Counted from the stretch's first letter, positions 26,926-36,405 are shown. The stretch: 64,000 nt of DNA from Desulforegula conservatrix Mb1Pa (GCF_000426225.1 NZ_AUEY01000017.1:1-64000), one strand, 5' to 3'. Translations and numbers: made by a program. The notes: generated by a model from the letters alone, not told the origin.

Positions 26926-29346
26926 ATGACAAACCAGGATATTCAAAACTACAGCGCAGAAAACATCAAGGTTCTTGAAGGACTCGAAGCAGTCCGCAAA
27001 AGACCTTCCATGTATATAGGAAACGTTGATACCGAGGGTCTCCATCACTTGGTCTATGAAGTAGTTGACAACAGCATCGACGAGGCAATGGCCGGATTCT
27101 GCGACAGAATACACATAATAATCCATACGGACAATTCGGTGTCAGTCGTGGATAATGGCAGAGGCATCCCGGTTGACATGCATGAGAAGGAACAAAAACC
27201 AGCTGCTGAAGTCGTTCTGACGACACTTCACGCAGGCGGGAAATTCGAAGGCGAATCCTACAAGGTATCAGGAGGGCTTCATGGTGTTGGTATCTCAGTT
27301 GTAAACGCCCTTTCATCCCACTTAGAACTGCTTATTTACAAAAATGGCAACATATACAGGCAGACCTTCGAAAAAGGCATTAAAGCGACAGAGCTGACGA
27401 TAATCGGGACAACAGATCTGAATGGAACAAAGGTTCATTTCAAGCCAGACACAACAATAATGAACCACGACAATTTTTCATTCGAGGTTTTATCCCGCAG
27501 AATGAGGGAATTGGCCTTCCTAAACAGGGGTGTAAGAATAATAATAGAAGATGAGCGAAGCGATGAAAAGCATGACTTCTATTATGAGGGCGGACTTGTT
27601 GAATTCGTCAACTATCTGAATCAGCATCATAATGCAATACACGACGCCATCCTCATATCCGGCAACAGAAATGATATCCAGGTGGAGGTTGCGATTCAGT
27701 ACAACGAAACCTACCAGGAAAACATCTACTCATTTGCCAATAATATCAATACAATAGAAGGCGGAAGCCATCTCAGCGGATTCAAGGGCGCTCTGACAAG
27801 ATCTCTTAATGCATATTCCACCAGCGACAACATGCCCAAAAACATGCAGGTAAAAATAAGCGGGGATGATGTCCGCGAAGGTCTTACCACCGTAATAAGC
27901 ATAAGAATAAAAGATCCACAGTTCGAAGGCCAGACAAAGACCAAGCTCGGCAACAGCGAAGTAAAGGGTATAGTAGAATCTCTGGTCAACGAAAAACTGA
28001 CTGAATACCTCGAGGAAAACCCTTCCACAGCCAAAAAAATCATCACCAAGGCAGTTGAAGCCGCACGTGTAAGAGACGCCGCAAAAAGAGCCAGAGATCT
28101 CGCCCGCAGCAAGAGCTCTCTGTTTGACGGAACCCTCCCGGGCAAGCTCGCTGATTGTCAGTCATCAAAGCCCGAAGAAAAAGAGCTTTTCCTCGTCGAA
28201 GGTGACTCTGCCGGAGGCTCGGCCAAACAGGGCAGAGACAGAAAATTTCAGGCCATACTTCCGCTTAAGGGTAAAATTCTGAACGTCGAAAAAGCAAGGT
28301 TCGACAAAATACTAAAGAGCGAGGAAATCAAGAACATCATCACAGTGCTTGGCACAGGCCCTGCTGGTGAAGAGTATGAAATTGACAAGGTCAAATATCA
28401 CAAAATAGTAATCATGACAGATGCGGACGTTGATGGCTCGCATATCAGAACCCTTCTTCTTACATTTTTCTACAGGCAGATGCCCCAGATAATAGAAAAA
28501 GGTTATCTGTATATTGCCCAGCCGCCTCTCTACAGAATCAGCAAGGGCAAGACAGGCGTATACCTCAAGGATGACAGATCATACAGAGAGCACCTCATCA
28601 GAAAGGCAAGCGATACCCTGAAGGTGGAAACATCAGAAGGTATAGAGCTATTTGGAACCGAGCTTTACACATATCTCATGGATCTTGCCGACTATCTGAA
28701 CAGCCTGGCAGTTATGGAAAGACGCGGATACAATTCTGAGGTCGCGGAAATCCTGCTCGCAAACACAGTAACCACCAAGGAGCGCCTTGCAAACAGAGAA
28801 GTCATGGAAAAGGCCAGAGGGCAGATAATCAGCGCGGGCTATGAAGCAAAAGAACTGTTCTGGAATGAGGACAGGCAGATATTTGAAATAGAGGTAATGC
28901 CAGGACAATCAGTCACGAGCGACGCCACCAAGACAACATATCAGTCATTCAAGGTCGGAAGAAGTTTCATATATTCCCCTGAATACCAAGCCTGCATTCC
29001 GCTCAAGCTCAAGATATCTTCATTCGGGACTGCCTTCACAGTCATAGCCGGAGAAAAGGTGACGGACAGAACCACCATAACCGGCAGAAAGGAATTGTTC
29101 CAGTTCATCATGGAAGAAAGCAAAAGAGGCCTCACTGTCCAGAGATACAAAGGTCTAGGAGAAATGAACCCTGACCAGCTATGGGAAACCACCATGAATC
29201 CTGAACAGAGAACCATGCTCCAGGTCAAGGTGGAGGACGCTGTCGAAAGCGACAGAATCTTTTCACTCCTCATGGGCGATGAGGTCGAACCAAGAAGAAA
29301 TTTCATAGTCCAGCACGCACTCGAAGTAACATCCCTGGATTACTGA
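26926..29346 (+). CDS. gyrB: DNA gyrase subunit B
   Basis: 806 residues. GHKL ATPase: VYEVVDNSIDEAMAGF, DNGRGIPVD and GGLHGVGISVVNAL; transducer domain; TOPRIM: LVEGDSAGGSAKQGRDR and MTDADVDGSHIRTLLLTF. The length and the block between about residues 560 and 720 show the extra TOPRIM-associated insertion of proteobacterial GyrB. The C-terminal RYKGLGEMNPDQLWETTMNP tail contacts GyrA. It supplies the ATPase for negative supercoiling. There is no Shine-Dalgarno sequence before the ATG. A TTGACA at 26886-26891 and TATATT at 26912-26917 (20-base spacer) would place the transcript start within a few bases of the ATG, so leaderless translation is possible. Confidence 0.97.
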   Translation: MTNQDIQNYSAENIKVLEGLEAVRKRPSMYIGNVDTEGLHHLVYEVVDNSIDEAMAGFCDRIHIIIHTDNSVSVVDNGRGIPVDMHEKEQKPAAEVVLTTLHAGGKFEGESYKVSGGLHGVGISVVNALSSHLELLIYKNGNIYRQTFEKGIKATELTIIGTTDLNGTKVHFKPDTTIMNHDNFSFEVLSRRMRELAFLNRGVRIIIEDERSDEKHDFYYEGGLVEFVNYLNQHHNAIHDAILISGNRNDIQVEVAIQYNETYQENIYSFANNINTIEGGSHLSGFKGALTRSLNAYSTSDNMPKNMQVKISGDDVREGLTTVISIRIKDPQFEGQTKTKLGNSEVKGIVESLVNEKLTEYLEENPSTAKKIITKAVEAARVRDAAKRARDLARSKSSLFDGTLPGKLADCQSSKPEEKELFLVEGDSAGGSAKQGRDRKFQAILPLKGKILNVEKARFDKILKSEEIKNIITVLGTGPAGEEYEIDKVKYHKIVIMTDADVDGSHIRTLLLTFFYRQMPQIIEKGYLYIAQPPLYRISKGKTGVYLKDDRSYREHLIRKASDTLKVETSEGIELFGTELYTYLMDLADYLNSLAVMERRGYNSEVAEILLANTVTTKERLANREVMEKARGQIISAGYEAKELFWNEDRQIFEIEVMPGQSVTSDATKTTYQSFKVGRSFIYSPEYQACIPLKLKISSFGTAFTVIAGEKVTDRTTITGRKELFQFIMEESKRGLTVQRYKGLGEMNPDQLWETTMNPEQRTMLQVKVEDAVESDRIFSLLMGDEVEPRRNFIVQHALEVTSLDY

Positions 29347-29382
29347 TAATACCCATCAAAATACTCGCCGGACAAACATCTT

Positions 29383-29428
29383 GCCTCCGGCGGGTCGCTT
29401 TTTTGAAAAAAAGCTCCGCAAAAAACTT
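29383..29428. repeat. R2 repeat, left arm of an inverted pair
   Basis: GCCTCCGGCGGGTCGC, the hairpin TTTTTTGAAAAAAAGC, then TCCGCAAAAAACTT. An inverted copy lies at 30578-30620. The sequence just upstream (CTCGCCGG at about 29363) can pair with CCGGCGGG here, so the copy may also serve as gyrB terminator. Confidence 0.82.
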
Positions 29429-29497
29429 CAGGGATTTTTGATTATTAGTGTAGGGTGTGTAGCGCCCTTCTAAGCACCATTTTCGACGGGCATGTAT

Positions 29498-29545
29498 AGG
29501 CAGTCAGGCAGTCAGGCAGTCAGGCAGTCAGGCAGTCAGGCAGTC
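29498..29545. repeat. Tandem octamer repeat (AGGCAGTC) x 6
   Basis: Six exact head-to-tail copies of an 8-base unit, ending 42 bases before the first ATG of the DUF2971 gene, in its presumed promoter region (TTTAAT at 29555-29560 follows). Perfect short repeats of this kind change copy number by polymerase slippage. Confidence 0.95.
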
Positions 29546-29587
29546 TTAATTGCCTTTAATTTATTACGGAATAGAACAATTTTTCAA

Positions 29588-30504
29588 ATGATGGAATCAT
29601 CATCCGAAAAAAATGCTCATTTTTTAAATATTGCTCTACCAAAACCCTAAAAGCAATCATTGAAAACAAAACCATTCGATGGAGTTCGCCCGCCACCCTC
29701 AATGATCCCTTCGACATACAAACTGATTTCAGATTTGGGTTTGAATTTGAGGATTTCAAGAAAGCTCTTATTGAAGAAGAAGCTAATCTCATTTTTGGTA
29801 AAGAAGAGCCAACAGGAGATAAAAGCCATCCTCTTTTTAATATATTAATGATGGCCAGAAAAAACAGGCATGAATTCCCATCAAAAGATTCTTTTATGGA
29901 AGATAGCAAGAAAGCTTCCGGTGAACTGCTAGAACTTTTTAGAGCCAATATGCTTGACAATCAAGCTCTATGGATAAAAAGAAGATCTAATTTAAAAATT
30001 TATTGTGTATCCAAATCTAAAACCGGCACTCCTGACAACCTTTTGCTGTGGGCACATTATGCGTACAAGCATATGGGCGCTGTTATTCAGCATAGATGCC
30101 TTAAAGAACAAGAAATGACTGATTTTGGAGTTTTCCAGGTTGATTATAAAAAAGAAATGCCAATTATTGCTGACCTTAACGAGTATGTGAAACACTTTAC
30201 AGGTCAAAAGAAATTGGATTTTGATAATCTTGCTATAAAATTTGCCAGGACTAAAAGCGATCATTGGGAATACGAAAATGAATGGCGCTATATTAAATAT
30301 GATATAACTAATAGCAATGCAGAATTTGAAAATGTCAGTATCGATCCGAATAAAATTGAGGCCATATATTTTGGCTGCAAAATGGACGAAAAAGAACTAA
30401 TTGAAATTAAAAATTTAATTTCAGGAGATTTTTCTCATGTTAAGCTGTTTCAAGCGCATCAGCACACTAAATTTTATAAGCTCGAATTTCTACCAATTAA
30501 TTAA
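29588..30504 (+). pseudogene. DUF2971-family gene with a reading-frame break at an A7 run
   Basis: From about 29611 to 30504 one frame encodes a DUF2971 protein: FFKYCSTKTLKAIIENKTIR, WSSPATLNDPFDIQ (the family's N-terminal signature), LLLWAHYAYKHMGAVIQHRC and the YENEWRYIKYD motif. This frame has no ATG, GTG or TTG before an in-frame TAG at 29570-29572 until an internal ATG at 29848, which would delete the signature. Two ATGs at 29588 and 29591 start a different frame (MMESSSEKN). A -1 shift at A-AAA-AAT (29607-29614) would join them into about 305 residues. So the gene is broken, phase-variable, translated by frameshifting, or mis-sequenced at the homopolymer. The family has no settled function; some members sit near phage-defence genes. 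It is flanked by inverted R2 copies and preceded by a tandem octamer repeat. Confidence 0.75.
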
Positions 30505-30577
30505 TACGGGCAAATAAAAATTATCCGGCCAACAGACCGTTGGCAGATACAAACGTTTAAAACCTTAGAAATTCATA

Positions 30578-30620
30578 AAGTTTTTGCGGAGCTTTTTCCA
30601 AAAAGCGACCCGCCGGAGGC
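30578..30620. repeat. R2 repeat, right arm of an inverted pair
   Basis: AAGTTTTTGCGGAGC, hairpin CTTTTTCCAAAAAGCG, then ACCCGCCGGAGGC: the reverse complement of the copy at 29383-29428 with a few changes. It is followed by a GTTGGTGCGCAAG...GAGCACCCTACG segment like that at 57355-57415. Confidence 0.82.
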
Positions 30621-30736
30621 ACACGCAGTTGGTGCGCAAGCCTTAGGGCTTGAGCACCCTACGAATCGGCAAATTAGACAGACAAGGCAACAACCGTCTT
30701 TCATGCATTTTCAAATATTCGACAAGAGACTATAAA

Positions 30737-31063
30737 ATGAAAAAATGTCCGTTCTGTGCAGAAGATATTCAGGATGAAGCCATAAAATGCAGGCATTGCG
30801 GGGAATTTCTGGACGCGCCTTTGTCAGGGAGGGTTCCTGAAGGAACGATGAAATGGTATTTCAAAAAACCGTTCATAATATTTGCTGTCTGTTCTGTGGG
30901 GCCTCTTGCACTGCCGCTGATATGGTGGAGGCCTGAAACATCAAAGGCCTGGAAGGCGGGATTAAGCATAATAATTCTTGTTTTAAGCTGGATCCTGTTC
31001 CAGAGCACCATGGAATCAATACGTATAATGCAGGATTATTACAATCTGATCCAGGGTCTTTAA
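30737..31063 (+). CDS. Zinc-ribbon membrane protein
   Basis: 108 residues. The N-terminus is a short zinc ribbon, MKKCPFCAEDIQDEAIKCRH followed by CGEFL (two CxxC pairs), then about two hydrophobic segments (KPFIIFAVCSVGPLALPLIW and GLSIIILVLSWILF). Such proteins are small inner-membrane proteins of unknown role. The frame is open from 30650 but that part overlaps R2 sequence, so the Met at 30737, where the ribbon begins, is chosen. It has no clear ribosome-binding site. Confidence 0.75.
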   Translation: MKKCPFCAEDIQDEAIKCRHCGEFLDAPLSGRVPEGTMKWYFKKPFIIFAVCSVGPLALPLIWWRPETSKAWKAGLSIIILVLSWILFQSTMESIRIMQDYYNLIQGL

Positions 31064-31096
31064 ACTGCCCATCTAATTTTAAGAGGAGGCAAATAA

Positions 31097-31669
31097 ATGG
31101 AACTCTCCCGAGAGGAATACAAGCTCCTTGTGGAAAAAGCACCCATAATGATCTGGCGATCTGATCTCAGCATGGGGTGCGATTATTTCAATGAGATCTG
31201 GCTTAATTTCACTGGCAGATCCATGGAACAGGAAGTCGGAAACGGCTGGGCAGAAGGCGTTCACCCAGATGATTTTGACAGATGCCTCAAGATTTACACT
31301 GATAATTTTGCAAAAAGAGAATCATTTGAAATGTTTTACAGGCTCCGCAGATCAGACGGAGCGTACAGATGGATATTCGACAGGGGAGTTCCATTTTCTG
31401 ATTTGGACGGTGCTTTCAAAGGCTTTATAGGAAGCTGCATAGATGTGACAGAAAGGATAGAAGCTCAAAATGCCCTGGACAAAGCCTGCCAGGCTGAAAT
31501 TAAAACACTGCGCGGATTTCTACCCATATGTTCTTATTGTAAAAAAATACGAAATGACAAAAATTACTGGGAGCAGCTCGAAATATATATAGGCGAGCAT
31601 TCGGATGCTTCTTTTACGCACGGGATATGTCCTGACTGCGCCACAAAAATCATGGGAGAGTTTGAATAA
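31097..31669 (+). CDS. PAS-domain protein with C-terminal four-cysteine motif
   Basis: 190 residues. A single PAS domain (about 1-120; YKLLVEKAPIMIWRSDLSMG to SCIDVTERIEAQ) with no kinase, GGDEF or HTH output. It ends in a Cys motif, GFLPICSYCKKIRNDKNYWE followed by HGICPDCATK, two CxxC pairs about 38 residues apart, probably a zinc site. The same C-terminal unit occurs in the unrelated membrane protein at 54135-54563. It is likely a sensor that acts through protein contacts. AGAGGAGG precedes the ATG, 33 bases after the zinc-ribbon gene. Confidence 0.85.
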   Translation: MELSREEYKLLVEKAPIMIWRSDLSMGCDYFNEIWLNFTGRSMEQEVGNGWAEGVHPDDFDRCLKIYTDNFAKRESFEMFYRLRRSDGAYRWIFDRGVPFSDLDGAFKGFIGSCIDVTERIEAQNALDKACQAEIKTLRGFLPICSYCKKIRNDKNYWEQLEIYIGEHSDASFTHGICPDCATKIMGEFE

Positions 31670-31945
31670 TCTTAAACTCAGGCTCTGTTGAACTGGCGAG
31701 GAATATAATAAAACTAATATTTTTCGACTTTTGGCCGCTATTTTTTTGTGCGTTAGCACAAAATTATTTTGAGCTTTAGACTGGCGTATGGTAAATTCAG
31801 CTTAAAGCTGAAATTGTATATTAATCAAATCACTAAATTTTATTTGTTTTTTTTCAAACCAAACCTTTATTTACTGGGTGATACCTCAAGCTCAACCCCT
31901 TTCAATTACCCTGAAAATGCAGCAAACTCATAATGGAGTGACCCA

Positions 31946-32254
31946 ATGAGCGAAATCATAAAGCATGATGATGAAATAATAGTGCGTCCCGGAAGAGATA
32001 TCGTAGCGTCAATTGCAGCCGGGCTTAAAGAAGAGCTCCTCTCAATTGTACAGGATGCTCCGGCTATGGTCACAATTGACCTTGAGGGAGTCGAAATGGT
32101 TGATTCCATTGGAATAGGAGTCATAATAGCCACCCATAATTCTCTCCAGAAAAGTGCCAAAGCTCTCAGAATAATAAATACTTCAAAGGAAATCTTTGAT
32201 CTATTCAGCGCCATGAGACTCGACAAGCACTTCCCTGTTGCGTGCAAAGAATAG
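31946..32254 (+). CDS. STAS-domain anti-sigma factor antagonist
   Basis: 102 residues, essentially one STAS domain (SpoIIAA/RsbV fold). The VDSIGIGVIIATHNSLQKSA segment holds the serine normally phosphorylated by the partner anti-sigma kinase. The family releases a sigma factor, or acts in a related partner switch, when unphosphorylated. No kinase or phosphatase partner is adjacent. The 277 bases upstream of it are AT-rich with no other gene visible. A terminator follows. Confidence 0.9.
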   Translation: MSEIIKHDDEIIVRPGRDIVASIAAGLKEELLSIVQDAPAMVTIDLEGVEMVDSIGIGVIIATHNSLQKSAKALRIINTSKEIFDLFSAMRLDKHFPVACKE

Positions 32255-32286
32255 CCTGATTGATCCAAACTGACGAATAAATTAAA

Positions 32287-32316
32287 AAGGCTGCCTTTTG
32301 GGCAGCCTTATGTTTT
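32287..32316. terminator. Bidirectional terminator between STAS gene and gpmI
   Basis: AAGGCTGCC (32287-32295) with GGCAGCCTT (32301-32309), loop TTTTG, then ATGTTTTTT on the plus strand and T-rich sequence on the minus strand. It lies between convergent genes. Confidence 0.9.
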
Positions 32317-32360
32317 TTACGACATTTCCTTCAAATCACAGATATTTCAAATCAAAAACG

Positions 32361-33887
32361 CTAAAAAACGAGCGATGAGCCTGACATCTGACTGGATTTT
32401 TCAAGCCCCATGAGATAAAGCACTGTGGGTGCAATATCACAAAGACGCCCTGCCTTCAGCGCCGCGTTTTTTCTTTTATCATCTACAAGAACAAAAGGTA
32501 CGGGATTAAGGGTGTGGGCAGTATGCGGCGAGCCTGATTCATCAGCCATTTTTTCGGCGTTTCCGTGATCAGCGATTATTACCATCGCACCTCCAAGGGC
32601 TCTCACGCAGTCTGCTATGTCACCCACGCAGGAATCGACAACTTCGACAGCTTCCACGGCAGCGCTTATTATTCCTGTATGCCCGACCATGTCCATGTTT
32701 GCGAAATTCACCGCACAGAAATCATAAACGCCTTCTTTAAGTTTTTTCAGAAGTTCTTCGGATACCAGCTTTGCACTCATGCCTGGCTTTAAATCATAGG
32801 TTTTGACATCTCTTGGAGAAGGGATAAGAACCCTGTCCTCACCTTCAAAAGGTTTTTCCTCTCCTCCATTGAAAAAATATGTGACATGGGCATATTTTTC
32901 GGTTTCTGCGATTCTAAGCTGACTAAGGCCCTTTGATGAAATCACTTCTCCAAGAAGACCTGTCATGGACTCAGGAGGAAAAGCAACCGGAAGACCGAAT
33001 TTTTCATCATATCTTGTCATGCATACGTATGCTGAAAGGTTCGGCCTGACAGCCCTTTCAAAACCGTCAAAAGCCTCGACAGTCATTGCTCTTGTCATCT
33101 GGCGCGCCCTGTCGGCCCTGAAATTAAAAAAGATGACGGCGTCTCCGTCCTTGAATACAGAGTCTGAATTAAGACACACAGGCTTGACGAATTCATCGGT
33201 TTCTCCTGCTGCGTATGCTTCTTTGACTGCGGAAACTGCATCAGATGAAGTTCTGCCCCCGGCCTGGGTGTAGAGCCTGTACGCAGTCTCTGTCCTGTCC
33301 CATCTCGTATCCCTGTCCATGGAATAGAACCTGCCGCAGACTGTCCCAATCTCGACACAGGGCTTATCTGAAATGAAATCTGACAGATCCTTCATATAAC
33401 CAGCACCACTGTCAGGAGGAGTATCCCTTCCATCAGTTATCGCATGAATATATGTCTTCCCGACATTTTTCATCACAGCCATTTCTATCAATGCATAAAG
33501 ATGACGCATCACACTGTGCACGCCTGCGTCTGAAACAAGGCCGATGAGATGGAGCGAACGACCAGTCCTGATCACATTATCCATTGCTGATACAAATGCA
33601 GGATTAACAAAGAAAGATCTGTCCCGGATGGAAATATCGACTCTAAGTAGATCCTGATAAACTATTCTGCCAGCGCCTATGTTAAGATGACCGACCTCGG
33701 AATTACCCATGACGCCTGCCGGAAGCCCCACATCCTCTCCGCTGCAGGCGAGCTTGGTTGTCGGATATTCGGACATGAGTCTGTCCAGATTTGGAGTCTT
33801 TGCAAGTGTTACCGCATTGGAATCAGATTTTGGAGCGAGTCCCCAGCCATCAAGAATCATCAGAACAAAAGGCTTTTTACCACTCAT
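32361..33887 (-). CDS. gpmI: 2,3-bisphosphoglycerate-independent phosphoglycerate mutase
   Basis: 508 residues of the alkaline-phosphatase superfamily. The metal ligands and catalytic Ser are seen in MILDGWG, GNSEVGHLNIGAGR (phosphoserine nucleophile), DGRDTPP, NMDMVGHTG and IADHGNAEKM. It needs Mn2+ and interconverts 3- and 2-phosphoglycerate in glycolysis/gluconeogenesis. An ATG at 33896 is too close to the GGAGGA site; the second, at 33887, has about 10 bases spacing and is preferred. The start overlaps the end of rsfS; last gene of the rplU-to-gpmI run. Confidence 0.95.
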   Translation of the reverse strand: MSGKKPFVLMILDGWGLAPKSDSNAVTLAKTPNLDRLMSEYPTTKLACSGEDVGLPAGVMGNSEVGHLNIGAGRIVYQDLLRVDISIRDRSFFVNPAFVSAMDNVIRTGRSLHLIGLVSDAGVHSVMRHLYALIEMAVMKNVGKTYIHAITDGRDTPPDSGAGYMKDLSDFISDKPCVEIGTVCGRFYSMDRDTRWDRTETAYRLYTQAGGRTSSDAVSAVKEAYAAGETDEFVKPVCLNSDSVFKDGDAVIFFNFRADRARQMTRAMTVEAFDGFERAVRPNLSAYVCMTRYDEKFGLPVAFPPESMTGLLGEVISSKGLSQLRIAETEKYAHVTYFFNGGEEKPFEGEDRVLIPSPRDVKTYDLKPGMSAKLVSEELLKKLKEGVYDFCAVNFANMDMVGHTGIISAAVEAVEVVDSCVGDIADCVRALGGAMVIIADHGNAEKMADESGSPHTAHTLNPVPFVLVDDKRKNAALKAGRLCDIAPTVLYLMGLEKSSQMSGSSLVF

Positions 33888-34332
33888 CTTTTTCATCTCC
33901 TCCGAAATTGACTGCGCTTTCTTCTGATTTTGCAGCGGCTTCTGTCATGGTTTGGGTTTCCACCCTTGGAGCGTCAAGCCAGAGGCCCTCAAGATCGTAA
34001 AAATCACGGACTGGCTCGTAGAAAACATGTATCATGATAAATCCGTAATCGAGAAGCACCCACTGGGAGTCATCGCCCTTACCTTCCACGCTCAGGGTCT
34101 TAATCCCGTTTCTGGCCAGCTCGGATATTATATGATCAGCTATTGCATCTGTCTGCCTTGATGACTTCGCGCTGCATATTATATAATAATCAGCCACAGG
34201 GGATATTCCCCTCAAATCAAGAACCTTAAGCCGCCCGGCCTTGCGTCCGAGGGCTGCCCCTACATAAATATCAAGATCAGGATCAACCGGCTGCGGCTCA
34301 CTCTTTTTTGCTTTTGTAGTTTTTACGCCCAT
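33877..34332 (-). CDS. rsfS: Ribosomal silencing factor
   Basis: 151 residues with an RsfS/Iojap core: VLDLRGISPVADYYIICSAK, SSRQTDAIADHI, GDDSQWVLLDYGFIMIHVFY and FYDLEGLWLDAP. It binds ribosomal protein uL14 and blocks subunit joining when nutrients are scarce. The stop of nadD overlaps its ATG, and its own 3' end overlaps gpmI, so translation is coupled. The acidic/charged N- and C-terminal tails are longer than in E. coli RsfS. Confidence 0.93.
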   Translation of the reverse strand: MGVKTTKAKKSEPQPVDPDLDIYVGAALGRKAGRLKVLDLRGISPVADYYIICSAKSSRQTDAIADHIISELARNGIKTLSVEGKGDDSQWVLLDYGFIMIHVFYEPVRDFYDLEGLWLDAPRVETQTMTEAAAKSEESAVNFGGDEKDEW

Positions 34333-35018
34333 TATCTGTAAAGACCTCTGGAAACAATATATTCTTCGACTTTTTGAGGAACAAGAAACGCGAGGCTTTT
34401 TTCTTTTTTTGCCAGCTCCCGGATTGTTGTTCCAGAAATTTCCAAACCCGTAACCTTAACAAAAAATATGCCGCATAAATCAGGGTGAAAAAAAGATATT
34501 TCCTCACCTGATGACGGAACATAATCTTCGGACAAATACTGTCTTATGTATTTTTCGACATCATGGGCTTCATGGTCATAATCAGGCCTTGTCATGATAA
34601 TCAATGATGCAGTACCGAGAATTCTCTCAGGATCTTTCCATGTATGAAACTGCATGAATGCATCCATGCCCATAATGAAAAAAAGCTCTCCTTCCCCTCC
34701 ATTGTTAATGGAAAGGAGGGAGAGCGTGTCTGCTGTATATGAGCGGCCGTTTCTTTCAAGTTCAATGCCTGAAACTTCAAAGGCACTTACACTGTTGCAT
34801 GCGAGGCGAACCATTGCCATTCTGTCTGAAGCGCTGGCGATGTCTGGCCTTGATTTGTGGGGAGGAATATTTGCCGGAACAAAGATAACTCTGTCCAGAC
34901 TCATGGCATCCTTAACTTCAAGCGCAACCCTAAGATGTCCATGATGGACAGGATCAAAGGTTCCGCCAAAGACGCCTATTCTTTCCCATTTCTGAGTCTG
35001 AGCCTGAGTGTTAATCAT
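34332..35018 (-). CDS. nadD: Nicotinate-nucleotide adenylyltransferase
   Basis: 228 residues. The nucleotidyltransferase HxGH motif is seen in FGGTFDPVHHGHLRVALEV, and ISGTTIRELAKK near the C-terminus is the ISSTxIR motif. It joins ATP to nicotinate mononucleotide in NAD synthesis. It precedes rsfS as in many bacteria, and follows proA by 5 bases. Confidence 0.94.
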   Translation of the reverse strand: MINTQAQTQKWERIGVFGGTFDPVHHGHLRVALEVKDAMSLDRVIFVPANIPPHKSRPDIASASDRMAMVRLACNSVSAFEVSGIELERNGRSYTADTLSLLSINNGGEGELFFIMGMDAFMQFHTWKDPERILGTASLIIMTRPDYDHEAHDVEKYIRQYLSEDYVPSSGEEISFFHPDLCGIFFVKVTGLEISGTTIRELAKKEKSLAFLVPQKVEEYIVSRGLYR

Positions 35019-35023
35019 GAATC

Positions 35024-36280
35024 TCAGATCCGAACCTGACCGTCTCCGAACACGACAAATTTTGTTGTTGTAAGCTCTTCAAGTCCCATAGGGCCGTAAG
35101 CATGAAGCTTGGAAGTGCTTATTCCCATTTCGGCTCCGAGTCCAAGCTGCCCGCCGTCATTAAATCTGGTTGAGGCATTTACAAGAACCACTGATGCGTC
35201 AACTTCTCGAACGAATCTTCTTGCCCTTGAATAATCAGCTGTGATTATGGCTTCGGAGTGATTGGAACCATAAATGGCTATATGATCCATTGCCTCGTCC
35301 ATGTCTCCGACAACTTTTACTGCGACTATAAGATCAAGATATTCAGCAGGCCAGTCTGTCTCGTCAGCCGGCTCAGCAAATGGCACTATTTTCATGGTTT
35401 CAGGGCAACCCCGCATAACCACGCCTGCGGCCTTGAATTTTTCAGCCATTAAAGGCAAAAATGCTGCGGCTTCTTTTCTGTTCACAAGAAGGGTTTCCAT
35501 TGCGTTACAAACTCCGGGTCTGTGAACCTTGGCATTGAAAGCAACATCTACCGCCATTTGATGATCCGCAGTCTCATCCACATAAACATGACAGACACCT
35601 TTATAATGCTTGAGAACAGGGATCCTCGAATTTTCTGCCACAAATCTGATGAGACTCTCACCGCCCCTTGGAATAATCAGATCAATCAGTTCTTCCTGCT
35701 TAAGGAGGTGATTAACGGCCTCCCTGTCCCTTACTGGTACAACCTGAACAGCTTCACCTGGAAGTCCCACAGATAGAAGAGCCTTTGAAACAGAGGAAGC
35801 TAATGCCTGATTGGAATTAATGGATTCAGATCCGCCCCTGAGGATAACCGCATTGCCTGACTTCAAACAAAGACATGCTGCGTCAACTGTCACATTTGGC
35901 CTTGACTCATAAATGATCCCAATAACGCCAAGTGGAACACGAACCCTTGAAACCTGGAGGCCATTGGGACGTGTGTATGCCTTGGTAACCGAGCCTACCG
36001 GATCTTCAAGCGCAGCAACTTCCTTTAATCCCTGAATCATCGACTGAATGACCTTGTCTGTTACTGCAAGTCTGTCGAGCATTGCTGGAGAAAGTCCTTT
36101 TTCCCGGCCATATTCAAGATCCTTCTGATTGGCAGCCTGTATATCTGCTTTGTCAGCTTCAATGGCGTCCGCAATTTTCAGAAGAGCGGCATTTTTTATA
36201 TTGGTATCTGCCTTGGCCATGATTCTGGCTGCAGATCTTGACTTTTTTGCCATGTCAACAATCAGGGATTCCAGTGGCAT
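35024..36280 (-). CDS. proA: Gamma-glutamyl phosphate reductase
   Basis: 418 residues of the aldehyde-dehydrogenase-like ProA family. [20 protein letters not shown] near residue 105, [12 protein letters not shown], and the active-site Cys in [14 protein letters not shown] are all visible. It reduces gamma-glutamyl phosphate to glutamate semialdehyde with NADPH, second step of proline synthesis. GGAGGAAAA precedes the ATG. It is separated from proB by a small DUF1737 gene and a gap of about 120 bases. Confidence 0.96.
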   Translation of the reverse strand: MPLESLIVDMAKKSRSAARIMAKADTNIKNAALLKIADAIEADKADIQAANQKDLEYGREKGLSPAMLDRLAVTDKVIQSMIQGLKEVAALEDPVGSVTKAYTRPNGLQVSRVRVPLGVIGIIYESRPNVTVDAACLCLKSGNAVILRGGSESINSNQALASSVSKALLSVGLPGEAVQVVPVRDREAVNHLLKQEELIDLIIPRGGESLIRFVAENSRIPVLKHYKGVCHVYVDETADHQMAVDVAFNAKVHRPGVCNAMETLLVNRKEAAAFLPLMAEKFKAAGVVMRGCPETMKIVPFAEPADETDWPAEYLDLIVAVKVVGDMDEAMDHIAIYGSNHSEAIITADYSRARRFVREVDASVVLVNASTRFNDGGQLGLGAEMGISTSKLHAYGPMGLEELTTTKFVVFGDGQVRI

Positions 36281-36405
36281 TTTTCCTCCGAGCTTTTGTG
36301 TAGCTTTTATAAAAAAACAGGCAGATTTCGAGAATTCTGCCTTGATAAATATACTATAAAATAAAAATCTTTGGGTTCAGTAGTATGATTATCAAAATAT
36401 TAAAA

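Noticed and set aside
29498-29545. CRISPR-like array
   Set aside because: The units are 8 bases, head to tail and without spacers; it is a simple tandem repeat.
29660-29848. Separate 62-residue gene upstream of the DUF2971 frame
   Set aside because: It is out of frame with the family signature WSSPATLNDPFD, which reads in the DUF2971 frame over the same bases.
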